From Coriobacteriia bacterium (GTDB taxonomy: Bacteria; Actinomycetota; Coriobacteriia; Coriobacteriales; Eggerthellaceae), in contig JAUNIP010000004.1 of NCBI GenBank assembly GCA_030523425.1, positions 1 to 64,000 of the forward strand: a DNA stretch of 64,000 nucleotides, given 5' to 3'. The notes beneath the pieces were generated by a model. It made no database searches. It worked only from the letters and a program-made list of their open reading frames with translations, and was not told the DNA's origin. Below are positions 24,533 through 34,298 of the stretch, in pieces. Each line of letters begins with the position of its first letter. The stretch's first letter is position 1. The position numbers and the translations under genes were made by a program.

Positions 24533-27448
24533 CTATTCGTCGGAATCTAGCAGGCGCACCACGGTCCAGGGCAGGGCACTGGCTTCTATTATGTCGGCGT
24601 TGCCGAACGCGCACAGGCAGTCTTGGTCGCAGATGCGCGCCACCACGGGGGCCAAGGCGCGCACGTCTTGGCTTTCGGCTGCAATCACTTCGCGGCGCAT
24701 GGCTTCCTTTTCTCTGGGATCTATGCCGCTGAAATGCTGGCCTACCTGCCGATGTATCAAGTTTCGCGGCTTCACCGGGCTGTCTATGCCGGCCACCGTG
24801 CTTACCACGTACCCCTCAAATTCGCCTTTATCGGGCTGGAAGGCTTCCAGCCACGCTGCTGCCTGCTTGAAACGTTCCACCGTTTGGTCCAGGTGCGGGT
24901 CGCGGTAGCTGTAGAAGCGGGCGTTGCCGGTACGTATGGTCTGAAAGCCCACGCCGTATGCGCCGCCTTTCACGCGCACTTCGTTCCACAGGTAATCAAG
25001 CGTGAGCGCCTTCATGGCCAACAGCCACACGCCGCTGTGCCCGGAATTCAGCAGGGTTCGGTCATACCCCAAGGATGCGAACGTGATGTCGGTGGGCACC
25101 GCGAAGGCTTCGTTGCGCTTGACAGGCGCAGGCACTACCAGCGCATCTTCCGTTTCGCAGGCGCGTCCAAACGCGCTGCAGGCGCTGTGCGCGGCCAAAA
25201 AGCGGTCCCAGCCTTGCGGCGTGCCGCCGTAGCTGAACATGCAGTTTTCATCCACGAACAGGCGCTTTGCAAGATATGCCAACTTGGCCGTCACTTCGGG
25301 CATGCGCTTGTCCCACGTGCCGGCCACATCTTTCAAGAACAGATAGAAATCAACGCCGCCTAGCTGTTCGCGCACCACTGCCGCCGGCAGGTAATAGCTG
25401 CTGGCCCGGCTGGCCGCGCAGCTGTGCCCGTTGTTGGCAAATCCCAGCTCCATGGCCAGTTTTTTCTGCTCCAGTATGGCCAACATCTTGTCTGAGTCCT
25501 CAAACAGCGTCTCGGTCAGCACCTCGTCGGCCAATTCGGCCAGCGCTTCTGCTTTGCTGTCTAGGGCCGAAGAGCTAAGGCCCAAAAACACACTGAAGTC
25601 TTCGCGGGAATTCTTGTTTTCGTGCACTTCCACGTAGAAGTCCAAATTGCCCAGGCGGCTTTGGATGGCGGTGTCAAGGTCTGCTGCGCTGTGGTGCTTG
25701 GTGGGAAGCTTGCCCAACATCATGGTAAGCAGCGAAACGTAAGGCAGGTCGTCCCAGGAAACGCCCGCCAAGTTGAAATAGCGGTACACGTAATCAATGC
25801 CGTGGGTGGGCACTTCGTGGCGCAGCACCGTAAGCCCGTCTGCGGTACCGGCCTCATAAGCCGCATCGGGGGTGCCCGGCCCTAAGTCGCTCACGCCAAG
25901 ACGCGGCAGCTTGGCCACGTCTTCCGGGCTGTCGGGACGCTCTTGGGCATCCCGCAGCGCGGCCACGTCTTGCACTATGGCGCCTTTCTGCGCTTGGGTC
26001 AGGCCTTCGGTCATGCGCGCTAGCTGTTCTGCCACCGGGTCGTGATCGTCGCGCTCAATCGGGACAAGCTCCACGCCGGCGGCATGGTTGTTCTCCAAAA
26101 ACACTTCGCGCAGCAGCTGCTGGTAATACGTGCCCTGCAGATGTTCGCGCAAGAAGGCGAAGGTGTCTTCGTAGTGCAAATACGCCGTGGGCATGGCATC
26201 GTCATACAGCCAACTGGTCATTGCTGTCATGGCGAAGGCCACGCCGTCGGACACGCCGAAGTTGCGCTCCCTCAGCACGAATTCCGCGTGGTTGATGGCC
26301 GCTTCCACCAATTCGGGGTTCAGCCCGCCTTCGGCCAGCTCACGCACGGTGCGCTCTAGCACGTCTTTCATGGCGGCCGCCCCGTTTTCCTTCAGCCCCT
26401 TCGCCTGCACCATCACGAAGGGCTGCAGCAGGCCGTCTTGCAGGGAAGCATAGATGTCACAGGCAATGCCGGCGTCTAGCAGCGCCTTTTTCAGGGGCGC
26501 CTCGTTGGATCCGGTTATGGCGTCTAGCAGCACGTCTATGGCTGCCAGCCGCGTTCGGTCGGCGAAGGTGCCCACCACATATCCCAAAGCCAACGAAGAA
26601 TTGTCGGGTGTGGTTTCCATGGTGAAGCTGTTTTCGAAGCTGCACACGGGTTCTTGCAGCTCTAGCGCATTCGGCCCGGCAGATTCTTTGCGCAGCGTGG
26701 CGCAAGGCGTCAGGTACCGCTCGTCCAGGAAAGCCAAAAACGCATCGGCATCTACTTTGCCGTACAGCATGAGGTAGCTGTTGTCCAAGCGGTAATGCTG
26801 TGCGTGGGTGTCCAAGAACTGCTGATAGGTAAGGGTGGGGATGGCCGCCGGTATGCCGCCAGACTCAAAGCGATACGCCGTTTCGGGGAACAGCTGGGCG
26901 CACAGCTTGTTGTAGAGCACCGCATCGGGGTCGCACAGCGCGCCCTTCATTTCGTTGAACACCACGCCGTTGAAGAAGGGATTGCCCTGTTCGTCCAGCT
27001 CAAGGTGCCACCCTTCCTGCTGAAACGTTTCCGGCTTGGAATAGATGGCAGGGTGTAGAACGGCGTCTAAGTACACGTCGGCCAAGTTCATCAGGTCTTG
27101 TTCGTTGGTGCTGGCCACCGGATACATGGTCTTGTCGGGAAACGTCATGGCGTTCAGGAAGGTCTGCATGCTGTTTTTCAGCAAGTTCACGAACGGTTCC
27201 TTCACGGGGAATTTGTCCGACCCGCACAGCACCGAATGCTCCAGAATGTGGAACACGCCGGTGTCATCGCGCGGCGGCGTCTTGAACGAAATGCTGAAGG
27301 CCGCTTCAGGGTCGTCATTTTCCACATACAGCAGGCGCGCCCCGCTGGCAGTGTGGCGCATCAGGTAGGCGTGGCCTTCTAATTCGGGCAGGTCTTCTTC
27401 CTGCTCAAGCAAAAATCCATGGAAGGGGGTGGTGCTAGAAAACGGCAT
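24533..27448 (-). CDS. M16C zinc metallopeptidase (presequence-protease-like)
   Basis: At 971 residues this is a full-length, four-domain M16C enzyme that degrades oligopeptides within a closed chamber, probably in the cytoplasm. The inverted zinc motif HILEH gives H67, E70 (catalytic) and H71, and a distal glutamate is likely in FNEMKGALCDPD. The C-terminal half keeps the non-catalytic partner domain with GGAYGVGFQTIRTGN. It begins with ATG at 27448 after GAAAGG about 4 bases upstream. It appears monocistronic and ends close to the convergent terminator of the solute-binding gene. Confidence 0.92.
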   Translation of the reverse strand: MPFSSTTPFHGFLLEQEEDLPELEGHAYLMRHTASGARLLYVENDDPEAAFSISFKTPPRDDTGVFHILEHSVLCGSDKFPVKEPFVNLLKNSMQTFLNAMTFPDKTMYPVASTNEQDLMNLADVYLDAVLHPAIYSKPETFQQEGWHLELDEQGNPFFNGVVFNEMKGALCDPDAVLYNKLCAQLFPETAYRFESGGIPAAIPTLTYQQFLDTHAQHYRLDNSYLMLYGKVDADAFLAFLDERYLTPCATLRKESAGPNALELQEPVCSFENSFTMETTPDNSSLALGYVVGTFADRTRLAAIDVLLDAITGSNEAPLKKALLDAGIACDIYASLQDGLLQPFVMVQAKGLKENGAAAMKDVLERTVRELAEGGLNPELVEAAINHAEFVLRERNFGVSDGVAFAMTAMTSWLYDDAMPTAYLHYEDTFAFLREHLQGTYYQQLLREVFLENNHAAGVELVPIERDDHDPVAEQLARMTEGLTQAQKGAIVQDVAALRDAQERPDSPEDVAKLPRLGVSDLGPGTPDAAYEAGTADGLTVLRHEVPTHGIDYVYRYFNLAGVSWDDLPYVSLLTMMLGKLPTKHHSAADLDTAIQSRLGNLDFYVEVHENKNSREDFSVFLGLSSSALDSKAEALAELADEVLTETLFEDSDKMLAILEQKKLAMELGFANNGHSCAASRASSYYLPAAVVREQLGGVDFYLFLKDVAGTWDKRMPEVTAKLAYLAKRLFVDENCMFSYGGTPQGWDRFLAAHSACSAFGRACETEDALVVPAPVKRNEAFAVPTDITFASLGYDRTLLNSGHSGVWLLAMKALTLDYLWNEVRVKGGAYGVGFQTIRTGNARFYSYRDPHLDQTVERFKQAAAWLEAFQPDKGEFEGYVVSTVAGIDSPVKPRNLIHRQVGQHFSGIDPREKEAMRREVIAAESQDVRALAPVVARICDQDCLCAFGNADIIEASALPWTVVRLLDSDE

Positions 27449-27552
27449 AGGGCGCCTTTCCGAAACGGCTTTTGCCGCTTCTTGTGAATGCTTTCAGGTT
27501 ACGCAATGGTTGCTTGGGATATTATAAGCTCATAACGCAAGGAGGTTGCTTC

Positions 27553-27948
27553 ATGGAACAAAATGGCACAGCTCAGAAAACGCCCGCCTTTTCGCACATA
27601 GTCATAGGCGAAGAAGACGAAGACCAGGTGATTGTTGCCGGGTGCGTTCCCGACCAGCCGCCGGCGGAAGAACCTGCGGACCAGGGGCAGCCCGCGCCCG
27701 CCGCGCCCGCTGCTCCCACCGAGGTCGATTCGCAGCCCGAGCCCGCGCCCGCCGCGCCCGCTGCTTCCCAGCCCGCCGCCGCTTCGCAGACGCCTGCGCC
27801 CCAGAAAAAGGACGCCTATCAGGAAACCACGCTTGACGACCTGAAAGGGCAGCCCATGTCCGGCCTGCAAAAGGGCATCCTGGTCTTTTTGGTGCTGTGC
27901 ATTCTGGCGTTCGTGATCTTTCAGGTGTTCGTGCGCCCCACGTTGTAG
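27553..27948 (+). CDS. Pro/Ala-rich single-pass membrane protein
   Basis: This is a 131-residue protein of unknown function. Residues 1-35 are a short soluble start (SHIVIGEEDEDQVIVAGC). They are followed by a Pro/Ala/Gln-rich linker of about 55 residues with an internal DNA duplication, and a C-terminal membrane helix ILVFLVLCILAFVIFQVF. The ATG at 27553 follows AAGGAGG by 7 bases; the longer frame is not supported. The topology suggests a cytoplasmic N-terminus and a tail anchor. It is 9 bp upstream of another small membrane protein gene and probably forms an operon with it. Confidence 0.75.
   Translation: MEQNGTAQKTPAFSHIVIGEEDEDQVIVAGCVPDQPPAEEPADQGQPAPAAPAAPTEVDSQPEPAPAAPAASQPAAASQTPAPQKKDAYQETTLDDLKGQPMSGLQKGILVFLVLCILAFVIFQVFVRPTL
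27691..27765 (+). repeat. Tandem 24-bp duplication in the Pro/Ala linker
   Basis: The same 24-mer (starting CCCGCGCCCGCCGCG) occurs at 27691-27714 and 27742-27765, encoding a PAPAAPAA-type segment twice. Such repeats can vary in copy number by slippage. Confidence 0.8.
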
Positions 27949-27957
27949 CAGGTTTGC

Positions 27958-28725
27958 ATGACTTCTTCCAAAACACCCGGCTATCTGCGTAAATCCCGCC
28001 ACATGCGGGCGGTGTTTTTGCTGGTTGCGTCGGTGGCGGTGCTGCTGGTCGCGCTGCTGGTGTCTTTGGGCCTTCAGTACGCCAAGGCTAACCAGCTTTC
28101 CCTGCAGGCCCAGGTGCCGCAAACGCAAACGTCTAGCACCACGGTCAGCACGAACACGAACAATTCCGCGCCCCAGCAAAGCGTGTTCGCGCCCGACCTG
28201 GCTTCGTTTGTGGGTGCCACCTTCGACGACGTGATGGCCGTGTTGCAGCATGGCGCCACGGTCACGCGTACGCAGACCACCTACCGGCAGGGTGTGGAAG
28301 CAACCTTGATTACCATCGTGCTTACGGGCGAACCGGCCGACAGCCTTGCCGGCACGCCTACGGTGTATTTGCTGGTAGATACCGATTTCGTGGTTCTGGA
28401 AGCAGGCTACAAAGCCGGCATGGCCTATTTGGGGTATGGCAATCTCAGCTTCGTCGACGCCGTGGAAAACGCCCATGTGGTGGAAAACACGTTGACCGAA
28501 GCGGGGCTGCCGGTTCCTGCTGGCACTGTCACGGTGCCCGCCAACAAAGCCGATTACGCTTCGTACGGTTTAGATGGCATCACCTTGGCCTTCGAATCGT
28601 ATGAGTTCACCGGCGAAGAAAACGGCTTCTCATGGCGGTGTTCGGTGGATTACGACTACACGCAAGCTAACGCAACGGGCAACCTGGCGAACACCGTGCG
28701 GGTGATAACAGTTTACGTCTCGTAG
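27958..28725 (+). CDS. Uncharacterised membrane-anchored extracytoplasmic protein
   Basis: The 255-residue protein has a positively charged start (YLRKSRHMRA) and one membrane helix (VFLLVASVAVLLVALLVSLG). A Ser/Thr/Asn/Gln-rich linker (residues ~45-75) leads to a globular outer domain of about 180 residues. That domain has a repeating feel (FVGATFDDVMAVLQHGATV near 85, later NLSFVDAVENAHVVENTL) but no recognised family. The GTG/ATG region has little ribosome binding site besides GCAGG; the position right after the previous stop suggests coupling. Confidence 0.7.
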   Translation: MTSSKTPGYLRKSRHMRAVFLLVASVAVLLVALLVSLGLQYAKANQLSLQAQVPQTQTSSTTVSTNTNNSAPQQSVFAPDLASFVGATFDDVMAVLQHGATVTRTQTTYRQGVEATLITIVLTGEPADSLAGTPTVYLLVDTDFVVLEAGYKAGMAYLGYGNLSFVDAVENAHVVENTLTEAGLPVPAGTVTVPANKADYASYGLDGITLAFESYEFTGEENGFSWRCSVDYDYTQANATGNLANTVRVITVYVS

Positions 28726-28803
28726 CAGTTTTTCTGGACATTTGGCCAGTTCAGGCCTATGATTTAGCCATCTCAAAAAGCAGCCTCCGCAAAGGGGGCA
28801 CAT

Positions 28804-31284
28804 ATGAGCGACTATCTTTCTTTGGCATCATGCAAGGGGCGCAGGCCGCGCTATCTTACGGCACGCACGGTTACCACGCGGCCGCACATCATCACGCGGC
28901 TGTTAGGGGAGCGTCACGTGGCTCGTTTCTTGGTGGCGCCAACAGGGTATGGCAAGACCAGCATCGCCATGGAATACGCGCAAACGGTGTTTGACTACAC
29001 CCACGTTTCGTGGCTGGATGCGCGCAGCCCGTGCTTTTTCCGAGAACTGGACAAAGGGTCGTTAGCTGAAGAAATCATGCAGCGTGATGCTTCGGTGGGC
29101 CTGGTGGTCATAGACGAGCTGCCGCGCATGGGCACCGCGCGCACCGACGAGGTTTCGCGCTGCATAGACGTGTGGCTTTCGCAGGGCTGCGAAGTGCTGA
29201 TAACCGCAGTTCCCAGCTGCGACGCTTTCGCCCGTCGCCAGCCCGATCGCATAATCTTAAGCGCCACAGACCTTCTGCTGCCCGAAGAAGAGGCACCAGA
29301 AGACGTAGATGCCGCCTGTGAAGGGTCGGCGCCTTTCAACGGCATGCGCATAGCCCAACTTGCCTGGGGCGGGGCAGAAGGCCTGGACGCATTCGCCGAA
29401 GGCTTGGCGGCCGAGCAGCTGCCCAACGACTTGATGCTGCTGCTGTTTGTGGTGTTGGTGTTAGGCGCCTGCGACGCGAAGACAGTCCGGCAGCTGTGCC
29501 AGAAAGATTACGCCCAGACCCTGGAAAGCCTGGGCAGGTCCTACCCTCACCTGGGCTACAATCCAGCCACCGGGTCGTTCAACGCGGTGCGGCTGCCCAT
29601 AGCTTCGGTGGCGAAAGCGTTCAGGGGTGCCGTTGCGTCGTTTGTGGAGACCACCGGTTCCGAAGACGACTCCACGTTTTTGCTGGAGATTGCCGAAGTC
29701 TTGCTGAGCGCTAAGGAATACGACCGGGCCAACGACCTGCTGCGCGCATTGGCCACCGCGCCTGCGCGGAAAAGCTGGCTTGCGGCGCATGGCATGGAGC
29801 TGCTTGAGTGCATGGCCATCCGTTCGCTGTGTCAGTTGGTGGACAGGCTGAAGCTTACCAGCGACGCCGAGGGCGCGCATTTGGCCCTGCTGCGCACCCT
29901 TGCCTGGGCCTTGCTGGGGCGCATGCAGGAAGCCTGCACCACCGCGGCGCGTTGGATGACGCTTGCCTACACCCGCTCCGAAGATGCAGACACCTTCGCG
30001 CTTTTGTTGCTGCACGTGGGGAATGCGGCTCAGCGCCAGAAGGCCCAGATGTATTGTTCCCTGGCAGAGCACGACTTGCCGCCGTTGTTGGACATCCAGC
30101 TTGCTCTGACGCAAAACGTTTCGCAGGTTGAACTTCTGTGGGAAAAGCACAGCAATGAAGGGGCCCCGCAACGTGTGATGGCCTTAGCGGCAACGTGGGC
30201 GCTGCCCGCGCTGCCCACCAACATGGTGCCCGCGGTCGCCAACTACCTTTCTGGCCTGGAAGCGGCCCAGGCGAACAACTTGGTGGACCATTTGATCATA
30301 AAGGCCGCAAGGGAAGAAGAAGAAACCCGCAGGACCACCGGTTTGGTGCCTTTTGACCTGGTCATGGTGTTATACAGTTGCGAAACCGCGCTTTCCAGCC
30401 AGCGCTATGAGTACTTGGAGTATTGCCAAAAGGCAAGGGGTCCCAAGGCCAGTTCGCCAGCGGCCGGGGCGCAGAGACAAGAATCCGCATTGGCCTATCC
30501 CGCAGAAATACTGGGCAACGTGCCGCGGCTGTATGTGCGCCTGTATGGCGGCATGGAGGTGACCGTGGGCGGCGCCCATGTTGACCCTGCGTTTTTGAAG
30601 CGCCGCCGCCTGCGAACGCTTTTGGGCATTCTGGTGCTGAATGCTGGGCACGAGCTTTCGCGCGACAAGCTGGTAAGCAGCATGTGGCCGCTAAGCCCAC
30701 CGGAAAGCGGAACGAAGAACCTGTATTCGCTGTGGTGCACGCTGCGCAAAATGCTGAAAACCACCGACGGGCGCTGCCCGTATCTATACCACGTGCAAGG
30801 TGGATATAAGCTGCAGGAACGCTTTGTGGATTCCGATGTGAAGCGCATAAACGCCATCTGCGGCATTCTGCGTTACGGCGCGGTGGACGAAACGGGATGG
30901 CAGCAGCTTCTGACCGAACTAGAGGAGCTGACCCAAGGGGAATTGCTGCCGGGCGAAAACGAAAGCAACATCGTTGTTGCCGCGCGCGAAGAATACCAGG
31001 CCAAGGTTTCAGCTGCCCTGATCATAGGGGCCGAGCGCTTGCTGAAGGACAACAAGCCACGGGTGGCGCTGTGGCTTGCCGAAGCCGCCTTTCGCCGCGA
31101 CAAAAACCGGGAAGACTGCTATTACGTGCTGATGGCGGCTCAGTATGCCTGCGGCCAGCCCGGTGCGGCGCTGCAGACCTACTTCCTAGGCAAGCGCTTT
31201 TCCATCGATGCCCTGGGCATAGACCCCTCCACGCGCATGGTGAACCTATACCGCCGCATCCTGGAAGAAAACGAAGATTTCTAG
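28804..31284 (+). CDS. Large ATPase-BTAD transcriptional regulator (SARP/MalT-like)
   Basis: This is an 826-residue signal-transducing regulator. The Walker A loop VAPTGYGKTS lies at residues ~44-53, with a Walker-B-like LVVIDELP near 105. The middle is helical and TPR-like. From about residue 575 there is an OmpR-type winged helix (RLYGGMEVTVGG, then KRRRLRTLLGILVLNAGHELSRDKL, split here for reading), followed by a bacterial transcriptional activation domain to the end. That order is the reverse of classic SARP proteins, which have the DNA-binding part first. It is monocistronic; a GGGG ribosome binding site precedes the ATG. Its target is unknown and it is not obviously linked to either neighbour. 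Confidence 0.82.
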   Translation: MSDYLSLASCKGRRPRYLTARTVTTRPHIITRLLGERHVARFLVAPTGYGKTSIAMEYAQTVFDYTHVSWLDARSPCFFRELDKGSLAEEIMQRDASVGLVVIDELPRMGTARTDEVSRCIDVWLSQGCEVLITAVPSCDAFARRQPDRIILSATDLLLPEEEAPEDVDAACEGSAPFNGMRIAQLAWGGAEGLDAFAEGLAAEQLPNDLMLLLFVVLVLGACDAKTVRQLCQKDYAQTLESLGRSYPHLGYNPATGSFNAVRLPIASVAKAFRGAVASFVETTGSEDDSTFLLEIAEVLLSAKEYDRANDLLRALATAPARKSWLAAHGMELLECMAIRSLCQLVDRLKLTSDAEGAHLALLRTLAWALLGRMQEACTTAARWMTLAYTRSEDADTFALLLLHVGNAAQRQKAQMYCSLAEHDLPPLLDIQLALTQNVSQVELLWEKHSNEGAPQRVMALAATWALPALPTNMVPAVANYLSGLEAAQANNLVDHLIIKAAREEEETRRTTGLVPFDLVMVLYSCETALSSQRYEYLEYCQKARGPKASSPAAGAQRQESALAYPAEILGNVPRLYVRLYGGMEVTVGGAHVDPAFLKRRRLRTLLGILVLNAGHELSRDKLVSSMWPLSPPESGTKNLYSLWCTLRKMLKTTDGRCPYLYHVQGGYKLQERFVDSDVKRINAICGILRYGAVDETGWQQLLTELEELTQGELLPGENESNIVVAAREEYQAKVSAALIIGAERLLKDNKPRVALWLAEAAFRRDKNREDCYYVLMAAQYACGQPGAALQTYFLGKRFSIDALGIDPSTRMVNLYRRILEENEDF

Positions 31285-31419
31285 GGAGAGCATGGCACGT
31301 GCGCACGTTTTCCTTTACCCGCACGTGTTCGCGGGGCTCTAAACTGCGAGCTGGCGTGATTTCTGTCTCTCCTGCGTATTTCCTTCGCGCTGCGGGGGAG
31401 TGTGTTAGAGTTTTCCCGA

Positions 31420-31425
31420 TATAAT
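31420..31425 (+). promoter_or_regulatory. -10 box for secA
   Basis: TATAAT lies 41 bp before the secA start. No convincing -35 is present. Confidence 0.45.
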
Positions 31426-31466
31426 GTCAACTTTGTGGTTACCCTCTTAGAAAGAGATTGATTTTC

Positions 31467-34283
31467 ATGGCTGGATTCCTTTCCAAGTTGCTTTCGTTAG
31501 GCGAAGGCAAGCAAATGAAGCAATACAACGCCGTGGTGGACCAGATCAACAGTCTGGAATCCGGCATGCAGGCCTTAAGCGACGAAGATCTGCGCGGCAA
31601 CACGGCGAAGTTCCGGGAGCGCCTGGAAAACGGCGAAGACCTGCAATCGATTCTGCCTGAAGCCTTCGCCACAGTGCGCGAAGCAAGCGTGCGCACTACG
31701 GGGCTGCGCCACTTCGACGTGCAGATGATAGGCGGCATGACCCTAAACGATGGCCAGATTGCCGAAATGCGCACGGGCGAAGGCAAGACGCTGGTTTCCA
31801 CGCTGGCGGGTTACTTGAACGCGCTGCCCGGCCACAACGTGCATATCGTCACCGTGAACGATTACTTGGCCAAGCGCGACAGCGAATGGATGGGCCGCAT
31901 CTACAGGTTCTTGGGCATGAAGGTGGGCCTCATCCAGTCCGGCCAGATGCCGCCTAGCAAGATTGCGGCGTATCGGGCGGACGTGACCTATGGCACCAAT
32001 TCCGAATTCGGCTTCGACTATCTGCGCGACAACATGGTCACCCGGGCCGAAGCGCGCGTGCAGCGCGGGCACCACTTCGCCGTGGTGGACGAAGTGGACT
32101 CCATCCTTATCGACGAAGCCCGCACCCCGCTTATCATTTCCGGCGCAGGCACCCAAGCGGCCGACATGTACAAGCGCTTTGCCCGCGTGATGCCCAGCTT
32201 GAAACAAGACGAAGACTTCGACATGGACGAAGGCAAGCGCACCATCATGGCCACCGAAGTGGGCCTGGCGAAAATCGAGGCGGCGTTGGGCATCGATGAC
32301 CTGTATGCCGACACGTCCGGCCAGCTGGCAAACCACCTGCAGCAAGCCCTGAAGGCGCAGTTTTTGTTCCACAAAGATATAGATTACGTGGTCACGAACG
32401 GCGAAGTGAAGATCGTGGACGAATTCACCGGCCGCATCATGGAAGGCCGCCGGTGGTCTGAAGGCCTGCACCAGGCCGTGGAAGCCAAGGAAAACGTGAA
32501 GGTGCGCGAAGAGAACCAAACGCTTGCCACCATCACGCTGCAGAATTACTTCCGCCTGTATGAAAAGCTTTCCGGCATGACCGGCACGGCCATGACCGAA
32601 GACGCCGAATTCCGCCAGATTTACAAGCTTCCTGTGGTGGCCATCCCGCCGAACCGCCCGGTGGTGCGCAAGGACGAAAACGACATGGTGTATCGCACCA
32701 TCGATGCGAAGTTCAACGCTGTGGCCGACGACATCAAGGAACGCCACGATGCCGGCCAGCCCTGCCTGGTGGGCACCGTGTCCATCGAAAGCTCCGAGCG
32801 CTTAAGCCGCTTGCTGGACAAGCGCGGCATCAAGCACGAAACGCTGAACGCGAAAAACCATGAACGCGAAGCGCACATTGTGGCCCAGGCGGGTCGCGTG
32901 GGCGCGGTGACCATCGCCACGAACATGGCAGGCCGCGGCACCGACATCCTGTTAGGCGGCAACCCCGAAGTGTTGGCCGAAGATCTGCTGCGCAGCTGGG
33001 GCTATGACCCGGAAGCCACGCCGGACATGGAGCTTGAGGAAGACGCCGTGCCGGCCCCCAGCGAAGAAAAGCGCGCGGAAGCGCTGGAGCGCTGCAAGGC
33101 CACCTGCGCCGAAGAGCAAAAGGCCGTGCGCGAAGCCGGCGGCCTGTGCGTCATAGGCACCGAACGCCACGAGTCGCGCCGCATTGACAACCAGCTGCGC
33201 GGCCGTTCCGGCCGTCAGGGCGACCCGGGCGTCACCCAGTTCTACCTTTCTTTGGAAGACGACCTGATGCGCCTGTTCGGCGGCGACAACATGGAAAAGG
33301 TTGCCCGCACCATGGAGCGCACCGGCATCCCGGACGACATGCCCATCCAGGCAGGCATGGTTTCCAAGTCCATAGAAAGCGCCCAGCGCCAGGTGGAAAG
33401 CATGCACTTCGCCGCACGTAAGAACGTGTTGGAATACGACGACGTCATGAACCTGCAGCGCAAGGCCATCTATGAAGAGCGCAATGCCATCTTAGACGGC
33501 AAGGACCTGACCGACCGCATAGACGAGATCATCCGCGATGCCGCCGAGCAGTGCGTGGCGGATAACTGCGACATCAAGGCTGCCAGCGACGACTGGGATA
33601 TGGATGCCGTGAACCGCTGGGTGACCAGCATGGTGGGCACCGAAGACTTCCGCGCCCAAGACGTTGACCACGGCGACAACGCGCAGACCTTGGCCGATGC
33701 CGTGTATGACTTCCTGCACCAGGTGTATGACGAAAAGGCGGAAATGCTGACGCCTGCCATCATGAACGGCCTGCAGTCCCAGGTGATGCTGCGCATCATC
33801 GACACCCGCTGGATGGCGCACCTAACCGAAATGGATTACCTGAAAGCCGGCATCGGCCTGCGTGCATACGGCCAGCGCGACCCGTTGGTGGAATACAAGA
33901 CCGAAGCCTACAGCGCCTTCGAGAACCTGACGGAGAACATGTACACGGACTTCTTGCGCACGCTGCTGCGTTTACAGGTTGCGGTGCAGCAGGCCCAGCC
34001 TGCCCAGCCCGAACAGCCTGACCCCTTGGCGGCGAAGATGACCTATTCGCAGCCCGAAGCGGCCTTGGAGCAGACTTCCGTGCGCGCCAGTCAGCCGGCG
34101 CCTGGGGCCGCGGCAGCGGCTTCGGCAGCGGCTGCCAGCGTGGGCCAGGCGCCTAAACCTGCTGCGAAGCCCACCACGTACGTGAAGGACAAAGACGACC
34201 CCTTCGCCAACGTGGGGCGCAACGACCCCTGCCCGTGCGGCAGCGGCAAGAAGTTCAAGAAGTGCCACGGCGCGAACCTGTAG
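31467..34283 (+). CDS. secA: Protein translocase ATPase SecA
   Basis: SecA drives preproteins through SecYEG using ATP. The 938-residue protein shows Walker A MRTGEGKTLVSTL near residue 100, the DEVDSILIDEARTPL motif, and GTDILLGGNPEVLAE in the second motor domain. It ends in a SEC-C zinc tail, CPCGSGKKFKKCHG, which binds SecB or ribosomes in other bacteria. A low-complexity Ala/Pro/Gln linker precedes the tail. The ATG at 31467 gives the normal N-terminus MAGFLSKLLSLGEG; a TTG 9 bp upstream is less likely. It is followed after 15 bp by prfB, a common arrangement. Confidence 0.98.
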   Translation: MAGFLSKLLSLGEGKQMKQYNAVVDQINSLESGMQALSDEDLRGNTAKFRERLENGEDLQSILPEAFATVREASVRTTGLRHFDVQMIGGMTLNDGQIAEMRTGEGKTLVSTLAGYLNALPGHNVHIVTVNDYLAKRDSEWMGRIYRFLGMKVGLIQSGQMPPSKIAAYRADVTYGTNSEFGFDYLRDNMVTRAEARVQRGHHFAVVDEVDSILIDEARTPLIISGAGTQAADMYKRFARVMPSLKQDEDFDMDEGKRTIMATEVGLAKIEAALGIDDLYADTSGQLANHLQQALKAQFLFHKDIDYVVTNGEVKIVDEFTGRIMEGRRWSEGLHQAVEAKENVKVREENQTLATITLQNYFRLYEKLSGMTGTAMTEDAEFRQIYKLPVVAIPPNRPVVRKDENDMVYRTIDAKFNAVADDIKERHDAGQPCLVGTVSIESSERLSRLLDKRGIKHETLNAKNHEREAHIVAQAGRVGAVTIATNMAGRGTDILLGGNPEVLAEDLLRSWGYDPEATPDMELEEDAVPAPSEEKRAEALERCKATCAEEQKAVREAGGLCVIGTERHESRRIDNQLRGRSGRQGDPGVTQFYLSLEDDLMRLFGGDNMEKVARTMERTGIPDDMPIQAGMVSKSIESAQRQVESMHFAARKNVLEYDDVMNLQRKAIYEERNAILDGKDLTDRIDEIIRDAAEQCVADNCDIKAASDDWDMDAVNRWVTSMVGTEDFRAQDVDHGDNAQTLADAVYDFLHQVYDEKAEMLTPAIMNGLQSQVMLRIIDTRWMAHLTEMDYLKAGIGLRAYGQRDPLVEYKTEAYSAFENLTENMYTDFLRTLLRLQVAVQQAQPAQPEQPDPLAAKMTYSQPEAALEQTSVRASQPAPGAAAAASAAAASVGQAPKPAAKPTTYVKDKDDPFANVGRNDPCPCGSGKKFKKCHGANL

Positions 34284-34298
34284 GGTGCGGTTGCCGCT

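Noticed and set aside
27499-28476. Long antisense ORFs over real genes (for example 27499-28476 minus, 18716-20761 plus)
   Set aside because: They arise from high GC, lack ribosome binding sites and domains, and lie opposite well-supported genes.
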